Source of the DNA: Sphingoaurantiacus capsulatus
GTDB taxonomy: Bacteria > Pseudomonadota > Alphaproteobacteria > Sphingomonadales > Sphingomonadaceae
Direction: 5' to 3'
DNA: 64,000 bases
Assembly (NCBI RefSeq): GCF_042648405.1
Contig: NZ_JBHRXV010000004.1
Span: 248,001 to 312,000 of the forward strand
Below are positions 8,255-15,958 of this stretch, one piece after another. A model generated the notes under the pieces. It worked only from the letters and a program-made list of their open reading frames with translations. It ran no database searches and was not told where the DNA came from. Made by a program: the position numbers and the translations under genes. Numbering within the stretch: position 1 is the first letter of the stretch; every line of letters starts with the position of its first letter.

Positions 8255-8274
8255 ATGCGTGCATATACACGCAT
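8255..8274. promoter_or_regulatory. MarR-type operator palindrome
   Basis: ATGCGTG-CATATA-CACGCAT has perfect 7-bp arms around a 6-bp AT-rich centre and sits three bases upstream of the MarR start codon. It occupies the place where a ribosome site would be, so the mRNA may be leaderless, or the site may cover the promoter. Position and symmetry make it the likely autoregulatory operator. Confidence 0.6.
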
Positions 8275-8363
8275 TGCATGAACTGTCGAGACCATCTGCG
8301 AGTTTGACGGCTGACTCGGGCAGGGCTAGGTCCGTCACAAATCTGTAACAATCGGACACCGCC

Positions 8364-9488
8364 ATTCGCCAGATCGCCGCCCTGCCCTATCGGATCGCCG
8401 GCAATTCGCCGGACGGGCCGGCGTCGGTTCTGCTCGTCACCTCGCGGGGGACGCGGCGCTGGGTGCTGCCGAAGGGCAATATCGATGCGGGGATGAGCGC
8501 GCATGCCGCGGCGGCGCAGGAGGCCGAGGAGGAGGCGGGCGTGCGCGGCGCGACCTGCCCGACGCCGATCGGCGGTTATCGCTATCGCAAGACCAAATGG
8601 ACCGGCGCGTCGCTGATGGTCGATGTCGAGGTGTTCCCGATCTGCGTCACCGACGAACTGCCCGAGTGGAAGGAGCAGCATCAGCGCGAGCGCCGCTGGT
8701 TTCCATTGAACGCCGCCGCCGACGCCGTCGACGAACCCGATCTGAAGGCACTCATCCGCAACTTCCGGCCCGCCGCCCTCCAGCGCGACATCCGCGGCTG
8801 GTCGCGTCCGACCGGCGCCGCCACGCTGAAAGAGGGCTTCCGCATGTTCAACTGGTTCCAGGCGCTGATGCCGCGGCAGGGCAATTTCTTCGGCCTGTTC
8901 GAAGCGCATGCCGCGACCTTGACGGCCGGCAGCGGCGCGCTCGCCCGGCTGCTGCAGGGCGGCCCCGGCATGGCCGACCATATCAACGAGATCGTCGAGC
9001 GCGAGCATGAGGCGGACAACATCATCCGCGAGGTGCTGCAGACAGTGCGCCGCACCTTCCTGACGCCCTTCGACCGCAGCGCGATCATCAGCCTGATCAG
9101 TTCGATGGACGACGCCATCGACCAGATGCAGCAGACCGCCGGCGCCATCCGCCTGTACGACGTCACCGAGTTCGAGCCCGGCATGCGCGACATGGCGGCG
9201 ATCATCGTCGACGCGGCGCGGATCACCGCCGAGGCGCTGCCGCTGCTGCGCGACATCGGCGCCAACGCCGGGCGGCTGCACGAGCTGACCGAACGGCTGG
9301 TGCGGATGGAGGGCCAGGCCGACGACATCCACGCCGCGGGGCTGAAGTCGCTGTTCGTCAACCACGGCAAGAGCGACACGCTGCGCTTCATCGTCTCGCG
9401 CGAAATCTACAGTCACCTCGAACGCGTCGTCGACCGCTTCGAGGATGTGGCGAACGAGATCGACGGTCTGGTCATCGATCACGCATGA
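8364..9488 (+). CDS. NUDIX hydrolase fused to DUF47 (PhoU-like) protein
   Basis: One uninterrupted frame encodes two domains. The first ~130 residues are a NUDIX domain (RRWVLPKGNI, then AAQEAEEEAG as the Nudix box). The remaining ~215, from MFNWFQALMP, form a DUF47 helical domain of the family that partners Pit transporters. No ATG, GTG or TTG lies upstream of the first Nudix strand (IAALPYR). The frame opens after TAA at 8346, so ATT at 8364 is the best start; the first standard one, GTG 8463, would cut the domain. ATG 8844, with GAGGG seven bases upstream, could also start a free DUF47 protein. The ATGA overlap with the Pit gene indicates joint translation. Confidence 0.8.
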   Translation: MRQIAALPYRIAGNSPDGPASVLLVTSRGTRRWVLPKGNIDAGMSAHAAAAQEAEEEAGVRGATCPTPIGGYRYRKTKWTGASLMVDVEVFPICVTDELPEWKEQHQRERRWFPLNAAADAVDEPDLKALIRNFRPAALQRDIRGWSRPTGAATLKEGFRMFNWFQALMPRQGNFFGLFEAHAATLTAGSGALARLLQGGPGMADHINEIVEREHEADNIIREVLQTVRRTFLTPFDRSAIISLISSMDDAIDQMQQTAGAIRLYDVTEFEPGMRDMAAIIVDAARITAEALPLLRDIGANAGRLHELTERLVRMEGQADDIHAAGLKSLFVNHGKSDTLRFIVSREIYSHLERVVDRFEDVANEIDGLVIDHA

Positions 9489-10492
9489 CGACAGCCGTCG
9501 TCGCCCTGCCGTGGATCGTCGCGCTGATCGCGCTGGCGCTGGCGTTCGATTTTCTGAACGGCCTGCATGACGCCGCCAACTCGATCGCGACGGTGGTGTC
9601 GACACGGCTGCTGTCGCCGGTGCAGGCGGTGGTGTTCGCCGCCTTCTTCAACTTCGCCGCCTATTGGCTGTTCGGGCTGAAGGTCGCCGAGACGATCGGC
9701 AACGGCATCATCGACAAGAATATCGTCGACCCGGCCGTCATCTTCGGCGCGCTGGTCGGCGCGATGTTCTGGAACCTCGTCACCTGGTGGAAGGGCATCC
9801 CCTCCTCCTCATCCCACGCGCTGGTCGGCGGGCTGATCGGCGCCGGCGTGTCGAAGGCCGGCATGGATGGGCTGATGTGGGGCGGCATCCTGAAGACCGC
9901 CTCGGCGATCGTGATGTCGCCGATGCTCGGCCTCCTCCTGTCGATGACGATCATGCTGATCACGTCCTGGGCGCTGATGAAGGCAACGGCGCGCTTCGCC
10001 GAAACCGCGTTCAAGCCGCTGCACCTCATCTCCTCGGCCGCCTATTCACTGGGCCACGGCGCCAACGACGCGCAGAAGACGATGGGGATCATCACCGTGC
10101 TGCTCTATTCGCAGGGCATGCTGGAGGGCGACTTCCATGTGCCCGAATGGGTGGTGCTGAGCTGCTATATCGCCATCGCATTGGGCACCCTGTCGGGCGG
10201 CTGGAAGATCATCCAGACGATGGGCACGCGCATCACCAAGCTGTCGCATCACCAGGGGTTCAGCGCCTCCACCGGCGGATCGGTGATGCTGTTCGCCGCC
10301 ACCGCCTATGGCATCCCGGTATCGACCACCCACACCATCACCGGCTGCGTCGTCGGAGTCGGTGCGGCACGGCGCGCCTCGGCGGTGCGCTGGGGCGTGG
10401 CGGGGCGGATCGTCATCGCCTGGCTGATCACCATTCCCGCCTCCGCAGGCGTCGGCGCGCTCTTCTACCTGCTGACACGCCTGTTCCAGTAG
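9485..10492 (+). CDS. pit: inorganic phosphate transporter, Pit family
   Basis: A 335-aa inner-membrane phosphate permease of the Pit type, using cation gradients to import phosphate (family knowledge). The duplicated signature is present: FDFLNGLHDAANSIATVVST near the N-terminus and LGHGANDAQKTMGI in the second half, plus SSSHALVGGLIGAG and STTHTITGCVVGVG. About ten hydrophobic segments are visible. Its ATG overlaps the stop of the NUDIX-DUF47 gene, the usual DUF47-Pit pairing in which DUF47 is thought to regulate the permease. Confidence 0.95.
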   Translation: MTTAVVALPWIVALIALALAFDFLNGLHDAANSIATVVSTRLLSPVQAVVFAAFFNFAAYWLFGLKVAETIGNGIIDKNIVDPAVIFGALVGAMFWNLVTWWKGIPSSSSHALVGGLIGAGVSKAGMDGLMWGGILKTASAIVMSPMLGLLLSMTIMLITSWALMKATARFAETAFKPLHLISSAAYSLGHGANDAQKTMGIITVLLYSQGMLEGDFHVPEWVVLSCYIAIALGTLSGGWKIIQTMGTRITKLSHHQGFSASTGGSVMLFAATAYGIPVSTTHTITGCVVGVGAARRASAVRWGVAGRIVIAWLITIPASAGVGALFYLLTRLFQ

Positions 10493-10500
10493 ATCAGTCC

Positions 10501-10520
10501 ACCTCGGACCCTTCCGAGGT
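10501..10520 (+). terminator. stem-loop after pit
   Basis: ACCTCGGA-CCCT-TCCGAGGT is a perfect 8-bp stem with a 4-base loop starting eight bases after the pit stop codon. There is no U-run, so it may stabilise the 3' end or act as a weak terminator. Confidence 0.4.
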
Positions 10521-10555
10521 ACCGCGCGCCCCAATCGCGGGTGTAGCGTCGCGGC

Positions 10556-11908
10556 GTGGGATGGGGTTTCAAACACGCGCGGCGGCAGACGGTGACCACG
10601 CGCGTGCTGCTGCCGACCGCGATCGTCATGGCGCTGTTCACCGTCGTCGGCGCGGCGCTGACCTATCTCGCCGTCCACGCCGGCGAGGTGAAGAAGATGC
10701 GCGCCGAGCTGGTCAATCACGCCGCGGAGCGCGCGGGGCGCGAGAGCCGGCGGTTCGACGACCTCGCCAAGCTGCACGATCAGGCAAACAGCAGCTTCGC
10801 CCGTTCGCTGCGCTCGCTCGATCAAGATCGGATCGACACCGAATTCGACCGGCTTTTTCCGCTACGTGCCGACGGCACGCGGCGCAGCAGCGATGCGCTG
10901 CACGAAGGATATGCCCCGGGCGACGGCACCTATGTCTTCGGCATCGGCGCCTTTATCGCCGATGGCCGCAACCTCGGCCGCGACGAGAAGGCCGAGCTGC
11001 TCGCGGCGCTGCGCGTCGTCAGCCGCTTCGGGCCGGCGGTGTCCTTCCGCTTCGACAATTTCTTCTTCTACACCCCGGCGAACAGGGCGATCATCTTCTC
11101 ACCGAAGCAGCCGGCCCGGCTCGATTTCTATCGACGCCAGGCGCCCGCGAATTTCAGCGTCGCTGTCGATGACATCACACAGATGACGCTCCCCGCCGCC
11201 AACCCCACCGGCGAGATGCGCTGCACCCGCCCGCAGCCGCCGCTCTACGACAGCCGCTCGCCCGACTTGATGGTCGGCTGCCTGACGCCGGCGCGGGTCG
11301 ACGGCGTGCATATCGGCGCGTGGGGCGTGGCGCTGCGACTTGACCAGTTGACCGGAAGCGATTCGCACAGACGGCTACCCGGGACCGAGCACATGATGCT
11401 GACCGGTGACGGCAAGCTTCTCGCCCACCGCTTCCGCACCGACAGCGGCAGTGAGCGCCGCCGCGATTACCTCGATATCGCGCGCAGCGGCGACGCGCGC
11501 CTGTCGCGCGCTGCGCAGCTTGCCGACAGGGCGCGCGAACAGGCGCGCATCGCCTACAACGCCGACGACGATCACTTCATCGCGGCGGCACCGCTGCGCG
11601 GCGCGGACTGGCGCTTCGTCGTCATCGCGAAGGGCGGCGATGTGCGTCGCCGTGCCGCCGAGGTGACGCTGAAGACGCTGGCGCTGGTCGTCGCGGGCGG
11701 TACCGGCGTCCTCCTGCTGCTCCACCATCTGCTGATCACGCAGGTCGCCCGGCCGCTGACCGAGATGGCCGACGCCGTCGACCGCGAGCGCCGCCGGCCG
11801 CTCGCCGAGCGCGAGCCGCTGAGCCATGCGCTGCCCGTCGCGCGCCGCGACGAGATCGGCGCCATCGCGCGGCGGCTGGCGAAGGTCGACGATTCACCGA
11901 TATCCTGA
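10556..11908 (+). CDS. membrane sensor protein lacking an output domain
   Basis: A 450-aa protein with a transmembrane helix near residues 20-42, a periplasmic sensor region (about 45-360, Cache-like in layout: YVFGIGAFIADGRNLG, VGCLTPARVDGVHIG), and a second helix (about 368-390). A HAMP-like stretch follows, ending RRDEIGAIARRLAKVDD. It stops there: no histidine kinase, GGDEF or methyl-accepting domain follows, and the downstream DNA holds an unrelated gene. It may be a truncated sensor or one that acts through a partner. The start used is GTG 10556; a later GTG is possible. Confidence 0.65.
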   Translation: MGWGFKHARRQTVTTRVLLPTAIVMALFTVVGAALTYLAVHAGEVKKMRAELVNHAAERAGRESRRFDDLAKLHDQANSSFARSLRSLDQDRIDTEFDRLFPLRADGTRRSSDALHEGYAPGDGTYVFGIGAFIADGRNLGRDEKAELLAALRVVSRFGPAVSFRFDNFFFYTPANRAIIFSPKQPARLDFYRRQAPANFSVAVDDITQMTLPAANPTGEMRCTRPQPPLYDSRSPDLMVGCLTPARVDGVHIGAWGVALRLDQLTGSDSHRRLPGTEHMMLTGDGKLLAHRFRTDSGSERRRDYLDIARSGDARLSRAAQLADRAREQARIAYNADDDHFIAAAPLRGADWRFVVIAKGGDVRRRAAEVTLKTLALVVAGGTGVLLLLHHLLITQVARPLTEMADAVDRERRRPLAEREPLSHALPVARRDEIGAIARRLAKVDDSPIS

Positions 11909-11987
11909 GGTTTTCGCGGGGATTGCGGGCCGCGCGCGCAACGCTTCTACTGGCCCGTGAACGGATTCACGGGACAGGGGGATTTCG

Positions 11988-13514
11988 ATGCGCAACGACA
12001 GCAACTGGACGACCGACCGGCGGACGCTTCTGGCGGGCGCCGCGGCATCGGCCGCCGCGCTGCTGGCGCCGGCGAAGGCGTTCGCCGCCGATGGGCTCGA
12101 TGCCGTGCGCAAGGCGGTCGCCGCCAACCATGACGAGGCGGTGAAGCGGCTGCAGGACTGGATTCGGCTGCCCTCGATCGCCGCCGAGAACAAGGCGATG
12201 CCCGAGGGCGCCGCCTACATGGCGAAGCTCGCCACCGACGCCGGCTTCCAGCATGCCGAGATCGTGCCGACGCGCGGCCATCCCGGCGTGTTCGCGACCT
12301 TGGACGCCGGCGCCAAGCGCACGATGGGCATCTACTTCATGTACGACGTGAAGCAGTATGACCCGGCAGAATGGTCGTCGCCGCCGATCGAGGCGCGGCT
12401 GCTCGACAAGGAGGGCTTCGGCCAGGTGGTGATGGGCCGCGGCGCGGTCAACCAGAAGGGCCCGCAGGCGACCTTCCTCGCCGCGCTTCACGGCATGAAG
12501 AAGGCGGGCAAGAAGCTGCCGGTCAATCTCGTGCTGGTGGCGGAAGGCGAGGAGGAGATCGGCTCGCCGCATTTCTCCGACATCGTCATCAAGCCGAACG
12601 TGCTCGCCGCCTTGAAGAAATGCGTCGGCGTCATCATTCCGACCGGCTGGCAGAGCCCGGCGACCGGCGGCGTCGAGATCAATTTGGGCGCCAAGGGCGT
12701 CGTCGAGTTCGAACTGGTGGCGAGCGGCGAGAAATGGGGCCGCGGGCCGAAAGAGGATCTGCATTCGAGCCAGAAGGCGCGCGTCGACAGCCCGGCGTGG
12801 CGGCTGGTGGCGGCGCTGTCGACGCTGGTCACCCCCGACGGCAACACGCCGCTGGTCGACGGCTTCATGGACAAGGTGCGGCCGCTCACCCCGCGCGAGC
12901 GCGAGCTGATCCTGCTGGCATCGAAGAATCTGAACGAGGCCGACGCCAAGCGCGCGGCGGGCGTCACCCACTGGATCGACGACATGTCGTGGGAGGCGGC
13001 GCTGGAGCGGCTCGCCGCGCAGCCGACGATCAACATCGAGGGGCTGGTGTCGGGCTATACCGGCCCCGGCGGCAAGACCATTTTGCCGAGCCGCGCGGTC
13101 GCCAAGATCGACATGCGGCTGGTGCCCAACATGACGCGCGACGACAGCATCGCCAAGCTGCGCGCCCACCTCGACAAGCGCGGCTTCAAGGACATCGAGG
13201 TGAATGTCTCGGGCGGCTACGACCCGACCGAAACGCCCGAGGACAGCGACCTCGTCCGCGCGATGCAGGCGACCTACAAGCGCTTCAACGTGCCGACGAC
13301 GCTCTACCCGCGCCTCGCCGGCAGCTGGCCGGGCGTCACCTTCACCGGCGCGCCGGTGAATTTGCCCGCCGGCCAGTTCGGGCTTGGCCACGGCTCGGGC
13401 GCGCACGCGCCGAACGAGTATTTCGTGATCAAGAGTTCGAACCCGAAGGTGCTCGGGATGGACGAGGCGGCGGTGGCTTTTGTGGCTTTCCTCGAGGAGA
13501 TCGCGAAAAGCTAG
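11988..13514 (+). CDS. M20-family metallohydrolase, Tat-exported, atypical ligands
   Basis: A 508-aa member of the M20 peptidase superfamily with a twin-arginine signal (DRRTLLAGAAASAAALLAP, residues about 10-33). The catalytic EGEEEIGSPH segment is intact. Two metal-binding motifs are changed: the usual GHxD is FMYD, and the usual GxxDxKG is GAVNQKG, so a His ligand is Met and the bridging Asp is Asn. The C-terminal LGHGSGAHAPNE retains the late histidine. Either it binds metal differently or its activity has changed. RBS AGGGGGAT precedes the ATG. The stop overlaps the convergent LysR gene by CTAG. Confidence 0.88.
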   Translation: MRNDSNWTTDRRTLLAGAAASAAALLAPAKAFAADGLDAVRKAVAANHDEAVKRLQDWIRLPSIAAENKAMPEGAAYMAKLATDAGFQHAEIVPTRGHPGVFATLDAGAKRTMGIYFMYDVKQYDPAEWSSPPIEARLLDKEGFGQVVMGRGAVNQKGPQATFLAALHGMKKAGKKLPVNLVLVAEGEEEIGSPHFSDIVIKPNVLAALKKCVGVIIPTGWQSPATGGVEINLGAKGVVEFELVASGEKWGRGPKEDLHSSQKARVDSPAWRLVAALSTLVTPDGNTPLVDGFMDKVRPLTPRERELILLASKNLNEADAKRAAGVTHWIDDMSWEAALERLAAQPTINIEGLVSGYTGPGGKTILPSRAVAKIDMRLVPNMTRDDSIAKLRAHLDKRGFKDIEVNVSGGYDPTETPEDSDLVRAMQATYKRFNVPTTLYPRLAGSWPGVTFTGAPVNLPAGQFGLGHGSGAHAPNEYFVIKSSNPKVLGMDEAAVAFVAFLEEIAKS

Positions 13515-14383
13515 CGCACCAGCCGCTCCGCCAGGAAATCCATCACCGCGCGCACCCGCGGCGTGTGGCGCAGGCGCTCGTGGGTGACGAGGTAGAGGCC
13601 CATTTCGCCACCCTTCTTGGGCGGCAGGCACTGGATGAGGTCGGGGTCGCGGTCGGCGATGAAGGTGGGGAGCGCGGCGAGGCCGACGCCGGCGCGAACC
13701 GAGGACAGCAGGCCGAGCGGCGAGCTGTGTTGCATGACCACCGCGCCTTCGAGGTCGCTCTCCTGCAACCACGCGCGATAGTAGCGCCAGATGTCCTTGC
13801 CGCCGCCGCCGATCAGCACATGCTGCTTCAGCTGGTGGCGGTTGCGCGGGATGCCGTTCGCCTCGGCATAGGCGCGGCTGCAATAGACCGTCCACGGATC
13901 CCAGGCGATGCGGCGGGCGACGAGACCGTCGCCGACCAGCGTCTTGGCGCTGCGCAGCGCCACGTCGGCGGCGCCGCTGCCGAGGTCGCGGACCTCGTCG
14001 CTGGTGTCGAGCTCGATGCGGATGGCGGGATAGGCCTCGCGCAACTCGCGCAAGATCGGGGCGAGCACGGTGACGGCGTACATCTCCTCGGTGGTCAGCT
14101 TCACCGTGCCGCTGACCTCGCGCGTCTGCGCGGCGGCGAGGTCGGCGAAGGCGCCGGCGGCTGACTCGACGCGCTGCGCGCTGGTCAGCAGGGTTTCGCC
14201 GGCGGGGGTGAGGACATAGCCCGACTGGCGGCGCTCGAAGAGGGTGAGTTCGAGCGACTCCTCAAGCGCGCTGACGCGGCGCGCGGCGGTGGTCTGGCTG
14301 ACGCCCAATGCGCGGCCGGCGGCGAGCGTGCTGCCGCTGCGCGCGACGGCGAGGAAATAGCGCAGGTCGGTCCAGTCGAGCAT
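13511..14383 (-). CDS. LysR-family transcriptional regulator
   Basis: A 290-aa LysR regulator. The N-terminal helix-turn-helix (residues about 3-62) reads FLAVARSGSTLAAGRALGVS then TTAARRVSALE, with the usual linker helix and an effector-binding domain from about residue 90. GAGGTGA precedes the ATG. It is convergent with the M20 gene and divergent from the UrcA-like gene; a REP-like palindrome lies in the latter gap. The target is unknown; it may act on a neighbouring gene, as LysR proteins often do. Confidence 0.92.
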   Translation of the reverse strand: MLDWTDLRYFLAVARSGSTLAAGRALGVSQTTAARRVSALEESLELTLFERRQSGYVLTPAGETLLTSAQRVESAAGAFADLAAAQTREVSGTVKLTTEEMYAVTVLAPILRELREAYPAIRIELDTSDEVRDLGSGAADVALRSAKTLVGDGLVARRIAWDPWTVYCSRAYAEANGIPRNRHQLKQHVLIGGGGKDIWRYYRAWLQESDLEGAVVMQHSSPLGLLSSVRAGVGLAALPTFIADRDPDLIQCLPPKKGGEMGLYLVTHERLRHTPRVRAVMDFLAERLVR

Positions 14384-14419
14384 CGTTCACCTCGGGCGGG
14401 GCGCGGCCACTCCCCTTGC

Positions 14420-14485
14420 GTCATCCCGGCGAAGGCCGGGATCCAGACCCGCCCGCGCATGGATCCCGGCCTTCGCCGGGATGAC
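14420..14485. repeat. REP-like double palindrome, copy 1
   Basis: Two inverted arms, GTCATCCCGGCGAAGGCC-GGGATC and its reverse complement, flank a ~14-base spacer. Each arm is itself a hairpin (ATCCCGGC-GAAG-GCCGGGAT). The same element occurs at 45001-45067 and 62595-62660. It sits in the 248-bp divergent region between the LysR-like gene and the UrcA-like gene. Confidence 0.85.
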
Positions 14486-14631
14486 GGACATGGTGTGGGT
14501 CAGGGCGCCTGTCATTCTGCACTTTTGCAGAACCGCTTTGCAACATCGTTGTTAGTTGAAACTGAATTTGCGGCCTAGATAGGGGCTGCACCGGTGCTGA
14601 CTTCCCCTCCCTGACCCCAAGGAATTCGGCC

Positions 14632-14961
14632 ATGAAGAGTCTGTTGATCGCTTTCGCCCCGCTGTTGATGACGGCCTCGGTCGTCGCCACCGCGGAACCG
14701 CTGACCAGCCGCCCGGCCGCTGTGTCGGTCGCCGGCCTCGACGTCACCACCCCGGCGGGAGCTGCCGAACTGCTGCAGCGGGCGCGTACCGCCGCCGAGC
14801 GGGCCTGCGGTCTCGACGCCAAATGGGACCGCTGGTCGGGCGACTATGACCGCTGCCGCGCCGACACCGTCGCCGCGCTGGTCGCCAAGGCCGATGCGCC
14901 GGTGCTGACCGCGCTCCACCGCGGCGAGTCGCTGCCGGTGCAGGTCGCCGCGGCCAAGTAA
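14632..14961 (+). CDS. UrcA family protein
   Basis: A 109-aa exported protein. A signal peptide (about residues 1-21, ending VVATAEP) is followed by the UrcA pattern VAGLDVTTPAGAAELLQRAR, with two conserved cysteines (AERACGLD and DYDRC) probably forming a disulfide. The family is common in sphingomonads and relatives and has no established function. AAGGA is well placed before the ATG. A clear terminator follows. Confidence 0.85.
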   Translation: MKSLLIAFAPLLMTASVVATAEPLTSRPAAVSVAGLDVTTPAGAAELLQRARTAAERACGLDAKWDRWSGDYDRCRADTVAALVAKADAPVLTALHRGESLPVQVAAAK

Positions 14962-14991
14962 CCCCGCAAGGGGTCACACTCCCACGTGTGA

Positions 14992-15027
14992 CGAGGGGCG
15001 GCCATCCCCAGGGCCGCCCCTCGTTTT
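14992..15027 (+). terminator. intrinsic terminator after UrcA-like gene
   Basis: CGAGGGGCGGCC (14992-15003) pairs with GGCCGCCCCTCG (15012-15023), followed by TTTT. Two smaller hairpins (ACCCC/GGGGT and TCACAC/GTGTGA) lie between it and the stop codon. Confidence 0.85.
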
Positions 15028-15044
15028 GCGTTCGGGCAAGACAC

Positions 15045-15140
15045 GTCATCCTGACGAAAGTCAGGATCTCTGGGGGAGTGGCGGGTGCGCCGTGACAGCG
15101 GTGCTTCTCTCGGGGAGATCCTGACTTTCGTCAGGATGAC
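15045..15140. repeat. REP-like double palindrome, variant type
   Basis: Perfect 26-bp arms (GTCATCCTGACGAAAGTCAG... and complement) flank a ~44-base centre. Each arm folds as ATCCTGAC-GAAA-GTCAGGAT. Compared with the CCCGGC/GCCGGG arms of the other copies, both sides of the stem change together (CCTGAC/GTCAGG), so base-pairing is preserved. Its right end supplies the stop codon of xthA. Confidence 0.85.
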
Positions 15141-15946
15141 GGGGGTCTTTGCGGGGCAGACCTTCGACGCTTCTTGTCGCCCAATACGACCCATGCCGGC
15201 GCATGGTCGCTGGCTTTCTCCTGCCCGCGCACCTCGCGGTCGACCCCTGCCGAGTCGAGCCGCGCGGCGAGGTCGGGGCTGAGCAGGAGGTGGTCGATGC
15301 GCAGGCCGGCGTTGCGGCCCCAGGCGTTCCGCCAATAGTCCCAGAAGGTGTAGATGCGCTCGCCCGGATGCAGGGTGCGGATCGCGTCGGTCCAGCCCTG
15401 CGCGACCAGTTTTGCAAAAGCCTCGCGCACCTCGGAGCGGAACAGTGCATCGTCCTGCCAGCGTTCGGGTTTGTAGACGTCGAGGTCGGTCGGCATAACG
15501 TTGAAGTCGCCGGCGATGACCACGGGCAGTTGGCTGGCCAGCAGGTCGGCGGCGTGCGCGTGCAGCCGCTCGAACCACGCCAGCTTGTAATCGAACTTCG
15601 GGCCCGGCGCGGGATTTCCGTTGGGCAGGTAGAGGCCGGCGACGAGGATGCCGCCGACCGCCGCCTCGAGGTAGCGGCTTTGCGTGTCGGCCCCGTCGCC
15701 GGGCAGGCCGCGCCGCGTTTCGACCGGCGTGCCGATGCGGCTGAGGATGGCGACGCCGTTCCAGCTTTTCTGGCCGTGCCAGATCGCTTCGTAGCCGGCG
15801 GCCTCGATCGCCGCCGCGGGGAAGCGTTCGTCGGGCGCCTTCAATTCCTGCAGGCAGACGATGTCGGGCTCGCTTGCCGCCAGCCAGTCGAGCAGGCGCG
15901 GCAGGCGGCCGTTGATGCCGTTGATGTTGAACGTCGCGATCTTCAC
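15131..15946 (-). CDS. xthA: exodeoxyribonuclease III
   Basis: A 271-aa AP endonuclease/3'-5' exonuclease of base-excision repair (EEP fold). Visible motifs: MKIATFNINGINGRLPRLL at the start, QELK with the metal-binding Glu, NGVAILSR, IAGDFNVMP (catalytic Asp/Asn), LRIDHLLLS and the terminal SDHAP histidine. The last residues (RRRSAPQRPPSS) extend beyond the usual end, and the final two codons and stop lie inside the palindromic repeat at 15045-15140. It is preceded by the RG-rich protein gene, 12 bases upstream and probably co-transcribed. Confidence 0.95.
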   Translation of the reverse strand: MKIATFNINGINGRLPRLLDWLAASEPDIVCLQELKAPDERFPAAAIEAAGYEAIWHGQKSWNGVAILSRIGTPVETRRGLPGDGADTQSRYLEAAVGGILVAGLYLPNGNPAPGPKFDYKLAWFERLHAHAADLLASQLPVVIAGDFNVMPTDLDVYKPERWQDDALFRSEVREAFAKLVAQGWTDAIRTLHPGERIYTFWDYWRNAWGRNAGLRIDHLLLSPDLAARLDSAGVDREVRGQEKASDHAPAWVVLGDKKRRRSAPQRPPSS

Positions 15947-15958
15947 CGCGCCGTTCGA

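Noticed and set aside
8178..9605. 475-codon open frame on the minus strand
   Set aside because: Antisense to the NUDIX-DUF47 and Pit genes, both recognised with motifs.
11967..13895. 642-codon open frame on the minus strand
   Set aside because: Antisense to the M20 gene and shadowing LysR; composition is Arg/Ala/Gly noise.
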